Of a stretch of DNA of 64,000 bases, positions 48,736 to 56,451 are shown piece after piece (position 1 is the first letter of the stretch; each line of letters starts with the position of its first letter). The stretch is taken from assembly GCA_964462135.1 (NCBI GenBank), contig CAYWWK010000006.1, positions 23,344 through 87,343 of the forward strand, written 5' to 3'. This stretch comes from MGBC163016 sp964462135 (GTDB taxonomy: Bacteria; Actinomycetota; Coriobacteriia; Coriobacteriales; Eggerthellaceae). The translations under genes were made by a program, and so were the position numbers. The notes under the pieces were generated by a model that made no database searches, had not been told where the DNA came from, and saw nothing but the letters and a program-made list of their open reading frames with translations.

Positions 48736-49872
48736 TCAGTTGCGGATAACGGGGATCTCCATACGAACCGTCGTTCCTTCGTCAGTGGAAGCAACCTCGA
48801 GTGATCCCCCGATGGATTCCGCTCGTTCCCGCATTATACGGATCCCTAGCCGTTCCGGGGATACCCTTGACAGGTCGAAACCGACCCCATCGTCAGCGAC
48901 TTCGATGATGGCGTATCCATTCCTACGCGTAAGGCGGACATCAACGTTATGGGCTCGAGAATGCCGCATGACGTTGAGCAGGCTCTCATTGACGATGCGC
49001 ACCAGTTGCAATCGCATGTGATCTGCAAGCGGTACCGGCCCTTCGAGGCTCACATGGAGTTGCGCGTGAATATCCCAGAGATTGCGGAACCGGGCGAGAA
49101 TGCCATCGAGTACCTCTTCGATGTCGTCGGCTTCCGTCAGCGGCGTTCTGAGGGAGAGCATCTCATCGCGCAGTACCGTGGACATCTGGCGCAGCTGGTC
49201 GCTGAGCAGGTGCAACTCTGTGTTGAGGGAGGACATATCATCATCCTCGAAGCATTCCTGAGCCGTATCGGCATGGAGGGCAAGAGCACTTGCCATTTGA
49301 GAGATGCTGTCATGGATTTCGCTGCTGAGCTGCTTGCGCTCCTGCAGTACATGGAGATCAAGTTCCTTCTTCTCCATCTGGACGCGCTGAACGAATGTTC
49401 CCAGAACGGCGCCTATTTGTCGCAAGAACGCAAGATCCTCTTCTACCTTCCAAGGGAGCGGGCATTTGTAGACGATGGAAAGCAGACCCAGTACTCCAGA
49501 AGAGGATGAGAGGGGAATGCTCACGGCGCTGCGATAGCCTGCCTGCACGGCTTCCGGTGGTATCTCGTCTTGGGCATGGGGGTGCTCGTAATCCTCCATG
49601 ATGATCAGTTCGCGATTCTCGACCATCCAGGCCATGCGCCCCATCTGCGTGGTGAGGGACCTGGTATAAAGATCAGGTGCCACTTGCTCTTCATGGGAGG
49701 CCAAGTGATTGAAGGATTTTCCTGACAGGTCCAGAAGGTGAAGGTGCGCCCCACTGCACTCAAAGTATTCCACGCTCACATCCACGAATCGATGATAGAC
49801 CTCCTCAGGGTCAGGAGCCCATCTCATTGTCTCGCAAAATGCCAGCAACGTTTCATAATGGTCATGTTTCAT
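48736..49872 (-). CDS. GAF-domain sensor histidine kinase (HisKA_3, NarX/DesK-like)
   Basis: A 378-residue soluble kinase: a GAF domain (residues ~20-175; SGAHLHLLDLSGKSFNHLAS; AGYRSAVSIPLSSSSGVLGLLSIVY), a coiled coil, a HisKA_3 phosphoacceptor (SSEIHDSISQMASALAL) and HATPase (RIVNESLLNVMRHSRA; VADDGVGFD; LGIRIMRERAESIGGSLEV). No transmembrane segment, so it should sense a cytosolic ligand, plausibly an aromatic compound or redox state. ATG 49872 is preferred with AAGGAAG 5 nt upstream. It pairs with the LuxR-type regulator downstream. Confidence 0.92.
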   Translation of the reverse strand: MKHDHYETLLAFCETMRWAPDPEEVYHRFVDVSVEYFECSGAHLHLLDLSGKSFNHLASHEEQVAPDLYTRSLTTQMGRMAWMVENRELIIMEDYEHPHAQDEIPPEAVQAGYRSAVSIPLSSSSGVLGLLSIVYKCPLPWKVEEDLAFLRQIGAVLGTFVQRVQMEKKELDLHVLQERKQLSSEIHDSISQMASALALHADTAQECFEDDDMSSLNTELHLLSDQLRQMSTVLRDEMLSLRTPLTEADDIEEVLDGILARFRNLWDIHAQLHVSLEGPVPLADHMRLQLVRIVNESLLNVMRHSRAHNVDVRLTRRNGYAIIEVADDGVGFDLSRVSPERLGIRIMRERAESIGGSLEVASTDEGTTVRMEIPVIRN

Positions 49873-49895
49873 GACGCTTCCTTGCTCTTCCACCC

Positions 49896-50282
49896 TCATG
49901 CCTTTCCTTGGCCCGATTCCTTCAGCCGACCAAGAGGGACCATGGTCCGGCAGGGCGGCGTATTCTCTTTTCGCGCTTCGTTCTTTCTTCCGCAGGGGAA
50001 TCCGCAAATCACCTGTTGCAAGTGACAGGGTTCGGGCGGGACGGCCCCTTCGTATTCAGCGGCTAAATCATAGCTACAGGAAGGACAACGTGGCATCCCC
50101 ACCCGGCCACGTTCAAGCATCTTCTTTTCCATGATGCTCTTTTGATGAGGCAGGTTGAAGCAGATGAGATATTCCTCCCGCGTCAACGAATGGGGCGAGC
50201 CGCATCGAGGACAGGTTACCTCGATGATGCGCTTCGGTCGGCACTGGCCGCAGTGGGGATCACATGATGCTGCATAGCACAT
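49896..50282 (-). CDS. cysteine-rich zinc-binding hypothetical protein
   Basis: A 128-residue protein with twelve or so Cys in pairs: MCYAASCDPHCGQCRPKRII, VTCPRCGSPHSLTREEYL, MPRCPSCSYDL and VICGFPCG. Alternating CxxC knuckles suggest two or more zinc ribbons. It is encoded 24 nt upstream of the GAF kinase in the same direction and has a strong RBS (AAGGAGG), so it is a real gene and may be cotranscribed with the two-component system. Function unknown; it could be a regulatory or metal-handling accessory. Confidence 0.7.
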   Translation of the reverse strand: MCYAASCDPHCGQCRPKRIIEVTCPRCGSPHSLTREEYLICFNLPHQKSIMEKKMLERGRVGMPRCPSCSYDLAAEYEGAVPPEPCHLQQVICGFPCGRKNEARKENTPPCRTMVPLGRLKESGQGKA

Positions 50283-50306
50283 AGGATGGGACCTCCTTGC
50301 CTTCAG

Positions 50307-50807
50307 CTATCCTATCTGCTCTTTGAGCCTGTCGCAGCCACAGGCGCATCCTTGGGGATACAGCTCACGCTCGATGGCTGATTCGTGAATGATGGCCAGC
50401 AGTTGGATGTCGAAGGTAACTGCCTGCCCCGCCAGTTCATGGTTGCAGTCCAAGACGATGGTATCGGGATTCGCCGAGACCACTTTGGCGCGGATGGTGC
50501 CTGCCTCGGTCTTGATCTCCACGTATTCTCCCACTGGCATCGCTGAGGCATTTGAGAGCTGGACGGCTGGAACGGAGATCAGGAGCTCCTCGTCGTAGGC
50601 TCCAAAGGCTTGCTCGGGTTCAAGGCGTATCGTCCGCTCTTCACCAGGGTTCATCTCGCAGATGACGCGCTCCACTGTCGGCAGCAGACGCCCGGAGCCC
50701 AACTTGACCTCCAAGGGCCCTCCTGACCGCTTGCTGTTTTCGAATTCCCGGCCATCATCAAGCCTGCCGCGGTAATGGACCTGGGCCACCTCGCCGATCT
50801 CTGCCAT
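50307..50807 (-). CDS. slyD: FKBP-type peptidyl-prolyl isomerase, SlyD-like
   Basis: A 166-residue SlyD-type foldase: VAQVHYRGRLDDGREFENS and PGEERTIRLEPEQAFGAYDEELL form the FKBP part with the IF chaperone insertion (VPAVQLSNASAMPVGEYVEIKTEAGTI region), and HELAGQAVTFDIQLLAI the last strand. The C-terminus ends GCACGCDRLKEQIG, a short Cys-rich metal-binding tail like SlyD, whose Ni delivery supports metalloenzyme maturation. ATG 50807 lies behind AGGAGGAG. It stands near the molybdoenzyme cluster but a link is not shown. Confidence 0.88.
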   Translation of the reverse strand: MAEIGEVAQVHYRGRLDDGREFENSKRSGGPLEVKLGSGRLLPTVERVICEMNPGEERTIRLEPEQAFGAYDEELLISVPAVQLSNASAMPVGEYVEIKTEAGTIRAKVVSANPDTIVLDCNHELAGQAVTFDIQLLAIIHESAIERELYPQGCACGCDRLKEQIG

Positions 50808-51026
50808 GATCATTCTCCTCCTTGAAACGGCTCGATGAACCTTGTTTGCACGGTTGCTGTCTTGCGGATGCTCATGGATGACAAGATACCGCGAGGATCG
50901 CATTCGTTGACGCGAATATGCAGAAGCATCCTTTCGGCCCTAAAGTCGAGACTTGCGGCTATTGCTCAATTTCCAAGATGGGCTTGTTGCCGTTGGCTAC
51001 GCAATGCGAAACGTTCCTCTTACAGG

Positions 51027-51839
51027 TCACTTGCAGAAGGGGAGGATCTGCTCGTAGGCGTTGATCAGGTCCTCCAGGGAAGCAGAGGCATTCGCGGGGC
51101 TGGTGGAGGGCAAGCGCGTGCAGCCCCTGTGCGTTTGGGCTTCGCAGTACCGCTGGTAGAGTTCTGTCGCCTTCGCTCCCGTGCAGAAGATGGCCTCGAT
51201 GGGGGCCTTGCCCAGCAAGCGGCTGATGTCGTTCGGCACGCATTCGGCTATGGTTCCGTCTGCCGCCCCTTCGATGGTGCAGGATGCCAGCACGTCCCAA
51301 AGCGCGATGCCATGGGACAATGCCAGTGCGCGTTTCTCTTCGTTGGTCTGGGGAAGCGGTTCATCGAAGAGGGCTGCCATGACCTTCCAGAAGCGGTTCT
51401 GGGGATGGTTGTAGTAGAAGCCTGTCTCGCGGGACTTTGGGGAGGGCATCGTGCCCAAGACGAGCACGCGGGAATTCTCATCGAAGACGGGTTCCAGCGG
51501 GTGGGTCACCCGGGTTGCCTTGGCGGTGGTCTTGGTTGATGTCCTGCTGCCACCTATGCGAGCGTCTTTGCCCAAAGCGGTCGCCTCCTGCCTTTCCGTG
51601 AGTGTCACTGCGTCTTTCTCCTCTTTCCCCTTCGGCTTGGCAGCGGCACTTGCACTCTGGTTCGCCAGCGCTTCCAGTTCCTGATCCAAGGCCGAGGGGA
51701 TGCCGAAGAGGGTTTTGCGGGAGGAGAAGAGACGGGGCTCCTTGCCACTGGATTCCTCCGCCAGCCTCTGTCCGAGTGCCTCCCAGTTCCTGTCGCGGTT
51801 CGTTCTCAAACGCTCTCCTTTGAAGGTGATGTCGATCAT
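51027..51839 (-). CDS. uracil/hypoxanthine-DNA glycosylase (HDG-like) with N-terminal extension
   Basis: A 270-residue protein. The C-terminal ~160 residues match DNA-deoxyinosine/mismatch uracil glycosylases: VLVLGTMPSPKSRETGFYYNHPQNRFWKVM (motif 1 region) and a late RLPSTSPANAS motif (the S-P-A segment contacting DNA). It removes deaminated bases. The first ~110 residues are a charged, low-complexity extension (GKEPRLFSSRKTLFGIP; AAAKPKGKEEKD; KTTAKATR) absent from typical ~165-residue members. ATG 51839 is my choice; an in-frame ATG five codons earlier exists. Confidence 0.82.
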   Translation of the reverse strand: MIDITFKGERLRTNRDRNWEALGQRLAEESSGKEPRLFSSRKTLFGIPSALDQELEALANQSASAAAKPKGKEEKDAVTLTERQEATALGKDARIGGSRTSTKTTAKATRVTHPLEPVFDENSRVLVLGTMPSPKSRETGFYYNHPQNRFWKVMAALFDEPLPQTNEEKRALALSHGIALWDVLASCTIEGAADGTIAECVPNDISRLLGKAPIEAIFCTGAKATELYQRYCEAQTHRGCTRLPSTSPANASASLEDLINAYEQILPFCK

Positions 51840-52021
51840 CCCATTATGCAGCAAGGAGAGGTGTCATGGATCGATCTGCATTCCCGATCCCGATGCGCTG
51901 ATTTTGCAAGGGCTTTACGTTTCACTGATTCGCTTTTGACAGAGGCATTCCATGCTTAGAGCGAAGATCGTTTCCGGGTTTCCAGGAACGTCGGAACGTA
52001 GACATTGAGAAAGGAATGGGA

Positions 52022-52939
52022 ATGCTCAAGAAATCGCTATTGCGTACTGTGGCAGGCTTGATGACCGCCGTCTGCCTGGTTGGGGGAGCAATGTTGACGG
52101 GATGCGCGTCGCAGGGGCAGAGCGCTCAAGAGGGTGATGGGTCAACATCCCTTGACAAGCAGATCTCCGTCTACTCTCGCGAGGACGGCTCAGGGACAAG
52201 GTCTGCCTTCGTCGAGCTCTTCGGCCTTGAGGAGAAGGATGCATCGGGAAACAAAGTCGATCTCACCACCGACAAGGCATCAGTGACGAACTCCACGTCG
52301 GTGATGATGACCTCCATCGCCAATGATCCCTATGGCATCGGCTATATCTCGCTTGGCTCCTTGAATGACACGGTGAAAGCCGTGCGCATCAATGGGGTGC
52401 AGGCTGCAACTGATACGGTGAAGGACGGATCCTATGAGATATCGCGACCCTTCAACATCGTGACAGGTGAAGACGTCTCGCCCGCAGCGCAGGACTTCAT
52501 CTCGTTCATCATGAGTTCGGATGGGCAGACGATCGTAGAGGACAACCACTATATCTCCGTGGCCGACACAGCAGCACCGTATCAGAAGGGGGATGCATCA
52601 GGCAAAGTGGTCGTAGCGGGATCCTCTTCCGTGACACCGGTGATGGAGAAGCTGGCAGAGGCGTATCAGACACTCAATCCCAATGTGTCCATCGAAGTCC
52701 AGCAATCCGATTCCACTACGGGTATCACCATGGCCAAGGAGGGCACATGCGACATCGGCATGGCATCCCGCGAACTCAAAGATTCAGAAATGGCTGCGGG
52801 GCTTGCCGCTGAAGCCATAGCTCGGGATGGGATCGCTGTCATCGTGGCTCCTGAGTCCGCCGTTGAGGATCTGACAACCGATCAGGTGAAGGCTATCTTC
52901 TCAGGCAATGCGCTCACGTGGTCTGAGGCGGTCAGCTGA
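52022..52939 (+). CDS. pstS: phosphate ABC transporter substrate-binding lipoprotein PstS
   Basis: A 305-residue lipoprotein with lipobox LTGC (Cys about residue 28). Domain order is permuted relative to E. coli PstS: the phosphate-contact block SREDGSGTRSAFVELFG and GYISLGS come first, and VVAGSSSVTPVMEKLAEAY, SDSTTGI and DIGMASRELK last. This layout is known in Gram-positive PstS-like proteins. It binds phosphate outside the membrane for PstCAB. ATG 52022 is preferred for RBS spacing (AAAGG). It is followed by pstC after 1 nt. Confidence 0.93.
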   Translation: MLKKSLLRTVAGLMTAVCLVGGAMLTGCASQGQSAQEGDGSTSLDKQISVYSREDGSGTRSAFVELFGLEEKDASGNKVDLTTDKASVTNSTSVMMTSIANDPYGIGYISLGSLNDTVKAVRINGVQAATDTVKDGSYEISRPFNIVTGEDVSPAAQDFISFIMSSDGQTIVEDNHYISVADTAAPYQKGDASGKVVVAGSSSVTPVMEKLAEAYQTLNPNVSIEVQQSDSTTGITMAKEGTCDIGMASRELKDSEMAAGLAAEAIARDGIAVIVAPESAVEDLTTDQVKAIFSGNALTWSEAVS

Positions 52940-52940
52940 T

Positions 52941-53819
52941 ATGGCAATGGATGACGGGAAGCACAGCCACACACTCAAGGAAAAGGCTGCGCAGTGGCTC
53001 TTCGGAGCCGCTGCTGCCCTGTCCATCTTGGCGGTGGCTCTGATCTGTCTCTTCCTCTTCGCGAATGGCATTCCTGCCATGGCGGAGATCGGCCTTCCGG
53101 AATTCCTCTTCGGCACCACCTGGAAACCGGGAAACGATGCCTATGGCATATTCCCCATGATCGTCGGCAGCCTCTATGTCACGGCGGGAGCGATCATCAT
53201 CGGGGTCCCTGCAGGTATCTTGACCGCCATCTTCCTCTCACGCTTCGCCCACAAGCGCATCTCTGCGGTCCTGAAGCCCGGCATCGAATTGCTTGCCGGT
53301 ATTCCTTCCGTGGTCTATGGCTTCTTCGGATTGATGGTGATCGTCCCCTGGGTTCGTGCCATCGGGCCCGGCAATGGACTGTCGCTGCTGTCAGCCTCTC
53401 TCCTTCTGGGCGCGATGATCCTCCCGACTGTGATCACCGTATCGAAGAACGCCCTTGATGCAGTTCCGAAGAGCTATTACGAAGGAGCCCTCGCCTTGGG
53501 AGCGACCCATGAGCGGTCGGTGTTTCGCATTCTCGTGCCAGCTGCGTTCTCAGGGATCATGGCGGCTGTCGTGCTTGGTATCGGCCGAGCGATCGGAGAG
53601 ACGATGGCAGTCGTGATGGTGGCGGGGAATCAGGCGATCATCCCCACGTCCCTTTTCGACGGAGTGCGGACCATGACGGCCAACATCGTACTGGAGATGG
53701 GGTATGCTGCCGACCTCCATCGAGGAGCCCTCATCGCAACGGGCGTGGTGCTCTTCGTGTTCGTCATGCTCATCAGCCTCCTGTTGGGGGCCATGAAGAA
53801 AAGGGGTGAGCAGCGATGA
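52941..53819 (+). CDS. pstC: phosphate ABC transporter permease PstC
   Basis: A 292-residue membrane protein with six helices and the PstC-type motif GIELLAGIPSVVYGFFGL plus the EAA loop YYEGALALGATHERSVFRIL. With PstA it forms the phosphate channel. ATG 52941 begins one base after the pstS stop; GAGGCGG serves as RBS inside pstS. Its end overlaps pstA by ATGA. Confidence 0.95.
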   Translation: MAMDDGKHSHTLKEKAAQWLFGAAAALSILAVALICLFLFANGIPAMAEIGLPEFLFGTTWKPGNDAYGIFPMIVGSLYVTAGAIIIGVPAGILTAIFLSRFAHKRISAVLKPGIELLAGIPSVVYGFFGLMVIVPWVRAIGPGNGLSLLSASLLLGAMILPTVITVSKNALDAVPKSYYEGALALGATHERSVFRILVPAAFSGIMAAVVLGIGRAIGETMAVVMVAGNQAIIPTSLFDGVRTMTANIVLEMGYAADLHRGALIATGVVLFVFVMLISLLLGAMKKRGEQR

Positions 53820-54655
53820 CAGCTCGTCTTCTCCGTCTGGCCGTGTATGGTGGAGCGGTGATATCCAGTGCAGTCCTCCTCCTGATAGTGGGTTTCATCC
53901 TCATTCAGGGGATTCCGCATCTCAGCCCATCGATGTTCGAGTGGGAATACAACTCCACCAATGTCTCCCTCATGCCGGCTTTGGTGGATACCGTGCTCAT
54001 GGCGCTGCTTGCCCTGATGCTTGCCGTGCCCATGGGGGTGGCATCTGCCATCTACTTGGTTGAGTACGCGAAGTCTTCCAGTCGCTTCGTCCAGGCAGTG
54101 CGCCTCACCACTGAAACGCTCCAAGGCATTCCCTCCATCGTCTATGGCCTGTTCGGACTGCTCTTCTTCTCCTCGGTGCTCGGATGGGGCCTCTCTCTGC
54201 TCTCAGGAGCCTGCACGCTTGCCATCATGGTGCTTCCCATCCTCATGCGCACCACAGAGGAAGCCCTGCGCGCAGTGCCTCCAGCCTACAAGCAGGGAGG
54301 GCTGGCTCTGGGCGCTGGAACGGTTCGCACCATCTTCCGATGCGTGTTGCCAAGCGCTCTGCCCGGCATCTTCGGAGGCATTCTCCTGTCATTCGGTCGC
54401 TGCGTCGGTGAGGTTGCGGCGCTCCTGTTCACCGCAGGCACCGTGGCACAGATACCTGACTTCGCAGGACAAGGCATCTTCGCTCTCTTCGACTCCTGCC
54501 GTACCCTGGCCGTGCATATGTATGTGCTGGCCAGTGAAGGACTTCATGTGGATGAGGCCTATGCCACAGCAGTGGTGCTGCTTCTCTTGGTGATCCTCTT
54601 GAATGGTGCCACGAACCTCATCGAGAAGCGCTTGGATGTGCATCGTGGCAGCTGA
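53816..54655 (+). CDS. pstA: phosphate ABC transporter permease PstA
   Basis: A 279-residue six-helix permease: TLQGIPSIVYGLFGLLFF and the EAA loop AYKQGGLALGAGTVRTIFRCVLP. It partners PstC. A 4-nt overlap with pstC implies translational coupling. About 100 nt separate it from pstB, without a visible terminator. Confidence 0.95.
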   Translation: MTARLLRLAVYGGAVISSAVLLLIVGFILIQGIPHLSPSMFEWEYNSTNVSLMPALVDTVLMALLALMLAVPMGVASAIYLVEYAKSSSRFVQAVRLTTETLQGIPSIVYGLFGLLFFSSVLGWGLSLLSGACTLAIMVLPILMRTTEEALRAVPPAYKQGGLALGAGTVRTIFRCVLPSALPGIFGGILLSFGRCVGEVAALLFTAGTVAQIPDFAGQGIFALFDSCRTLAVHMYVLASEGLHVDEAYATAVVLLLLVILLNGATNLIEKRLDVHRGS

Positions 54656-54758
54656 TCAGATTGGACAAGCGGATGGAACGGAAGGCGGCAAAGGCCGTGT
54701 TGGCAACGACCAGCCCAGTGACTCCGTCCCCAAAGACCCAAACACCAGAAAGGACATG

Positions 54759-55613
54759 ATGATGGAATGCCTTCAAGATGAGAACGTCACCGAGATGATG
54801 GTGGGATTGCTGGCAGAGGAGCCCCGAAGTGGCACTTCGGCAGAGGATGGAACTGAGTCGCAGGCGGCGAAGATGGAGGTGCACGATCTGAATCTCCATT
54901 ATGGAGAGTTCCATGCACTGAAGGATATCTCCCTTGCGTTTCCCGCCAATGAGGTGACGGCGCTCATCGGACCCTCTGGATGCGGAAAGTCCACGCTGCT
55001 CAAGACGCTCAACCGCATGAATGATCTGGTGGAGGGATGCACGATAGAAGGATCGATCCAGCTGGATGGCCAAGACATCAACGGGCAGATTCCCGTCACT
55101 GACCTTCGCAGGCGGGTGGGTATGGTCTTTCAGCAGCCCAATCCCTTTCCCATGAGCATCTATGAGAATGTCGCATTCGGACCGCGTACCCATGGCGTGA
55201 AGGATCGTGGGGAGCTTGATGCCATCGTCGAGCAGTCACTGCGGGATGCCGCCATCTGGGATGAGGTGAAGGATCGTCTGAAGAAGAGTGCCTTGGGGCT
55301 CTCAGGCGGCCAGCAGCAGCGTCTTTGCATCGCACGGGCGCTGGCCGTGAGGCCTGAGGTGCTTCTGCTGGATGAATCGACCAGCGCGCTTGATCCCATT
55401 TCCACGGCGAAGATAGAGGAATTGGTGGGGCAGCTCAAGGATCGCTATACCGTCATCATGGTCACCCATAACATGCTCCAGGCTCTTCGCGTCTCAACGA
55501 AGACCGCCTTCTTCCTGCTCGGTGAGATGATAGAGGCCGATGACACCAATGCGCTGTTCACGAATCCCCGTGACAAGAGAACGGCCGACTACGTCTCTGG
55601 CCGATTTGGATGA
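54759..55613 (+). CDS. pstB: phosphate ABC transporter ATP-binding protein PstB
   Basis: A 284-residue ABC ATPase with Walker A GPSGCGKST, Q-loop VFQQPNPFPMSIYENVAFG (PstB-specific), signature LSGGQQQRLCIARALA, Walker B VLLLDESTSAL and H-loop VTHNM. An N-terminal ~40-residue extension (ECLQDENVTEMMVGLLAEEP...) precedes the usual start and is unusual. Three adjacent ATGs (54756-54764) share the RBS AGAAAGG; I use the second. No phoU follows. Confidence 0.95.
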   Translation: MMECLQDENVTEMMVGLLAEEPRSGTSAEDGTESQAAKMEVHDLNLHYGEFHALKDISLAFPANEVTALIGPSGCGKSTLLKTLNRMNDLVEGCTIEGSIQLDGQDINGQIPVTDLRRRVGMVFQQPNPFPMSIYENVAFGPRTHGVKDRGELDAIVEQSLRDAAIWDEVKDRLKKSALGLSGGQQQRLCIARALAVRPEVLLLDESTSALDPISTAKIEELVGQLKDRYTVIMVTHNMLQALRVSTKTAFFLLGEMIEADDTNALFTNPRDKRTADYVSGRFG

Positions 55614-55615
55614 CA

Positions 55616-55720
55616 TCAGCGGTCCAGGCGGTTCGCGTCCAGTGACCAGAGGGCGCGGATGGCCTCCCCGTTGATCGTTCGGTCCCGAACGTCGTTGAAT
55701 TCTTTACGATAATTTGACAC
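55616..55720 (-). CDS. possible 34-residue small protein antisense between pstB and phoB
   Basis: GTG 55720 is preceded on the minus strand by GGGAGGGAG at acceptable spacing and opens 34 codons (start MSNYRKEFNDVRDRT; end SLDANRLDR) to TGA 55616. Composition is plausible for a soluble basic/acidic helix, but length is too small to judge and no family is recognised. The same bases must also contain the phoB promoter region. Confidence 0.25.
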   Translation of the reverse strand: MSNYRKEFNDVRDRTINGEAIRALWSLDANRLDR

Positions 55721-55751
55721 AAGGCTGGCTCCCTCCCAGCCCTGTTCGCGC

Positions 55752-55763
55752 TACCATCTAGGG
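55752..55763 (+). promoter_or_regulatory. -10 box for a probable leaderless phoB transcript
   Basis: TACCAT (55752-55757) ends 6 nt before ATG 55764; the intervening CTAGGG is too close to the ATG to be an RBS. Confidence 0.35.
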
Positions 55764-56450
55764 ATGATCTATTACGTTGAGGATGATGCGAACATTCGGG
55801 ACCTGACTGTCTACACCTTGAAGCAGGCTGGTTTCGACGCGCAAGGCTTCCCCGATGGGGATGCGATGCTTGGCGCCTGCACAGAAGAGGTTCCGCAAGT
55901 CATTCTGCTTGACATCATGCTTCCGGGCAAGGACGGCATGCAGATCCTCCAAGAGATACGCGCAAGCGATGTCCTGTGTGCCGTTCCCGTGATGATGCTC
56001 ACCGCCAAAGGCAGCGAGATCGACAAGGTCTTAGGGCTGGATGCGGGGGCGGATGACTATCTGGCCAAGCCATTCGGCATGATGGAACTCGTCTCGCGCG
56101 TCAAGGCCCTTCTGCGGCGTACCCAGTCTTCTGGTCCCCATGATTCGGATCTGCTGCGATGTGGGAGCGTGGCGCTTGATCCTGGGTCCCATAAAGTGAC
56201 GGTGGCAGAGGAGGCGGTGACGCTCACGTTGAAGGAGTTCGCGCTGCTCCAGGAGCTGATGATGAACCGAGGACGCGTGCTTTCCCGTGCGCAGCTTCTG
56301 GCAAGCGTATGGGGATGGGATTTCGCAGGCAATACCAGAACCGTTGACGTCCATGTCCAGACGTTGCGGCAGAAGCTTTCGGAAGCGTCACCCGAAGCGG
56401 ACTCGCTCATCGAGACGGTGCGGGGAGTTGGCTACATGATAGGAAGCTGA
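55764..56450 (+). CDS. phoB: PhoB/OmpR-family response regulator
   Basis: A 228-residue regulator: receiver domain (YYVEDDANIRDLT; phospho-acceptor in VILLDIMLPGKDGMQ; KPFGMMELVSRVKALLRR) and a winged-helix trans_reg_C domain (LTLKEFALLQELMMNRGRVLSRAQLL; RTVDVHVQTLRQKLSE). Directly after pstSCAB and 1 nt before its kinase, so it is the likely phosphate-starvation regulator of the locus. The PhoB name rests on context. Confidence 0.93.
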   Translation: MIYYVEDDANIRDLTVYTLKQAGFDAQGFPDGDAMLGACTEEVPQVILLDIMLPGKDGMQILQEIRASDVLCAVPVMMLTAKGSEIDKVLGLDAGADDYLAKPFGMMELVSRVKALLRRTQSSGPHDSDLLRCGSVALDPGSHKVTVAEEAVTLTLKEFALLQELMMNRGRVLSRAQLLASVWGWDFAGNTRTVDVHVQTLRQKLSEASPEADSLIETVRGVGYMIGS

Positions 56451-56451
56451 C

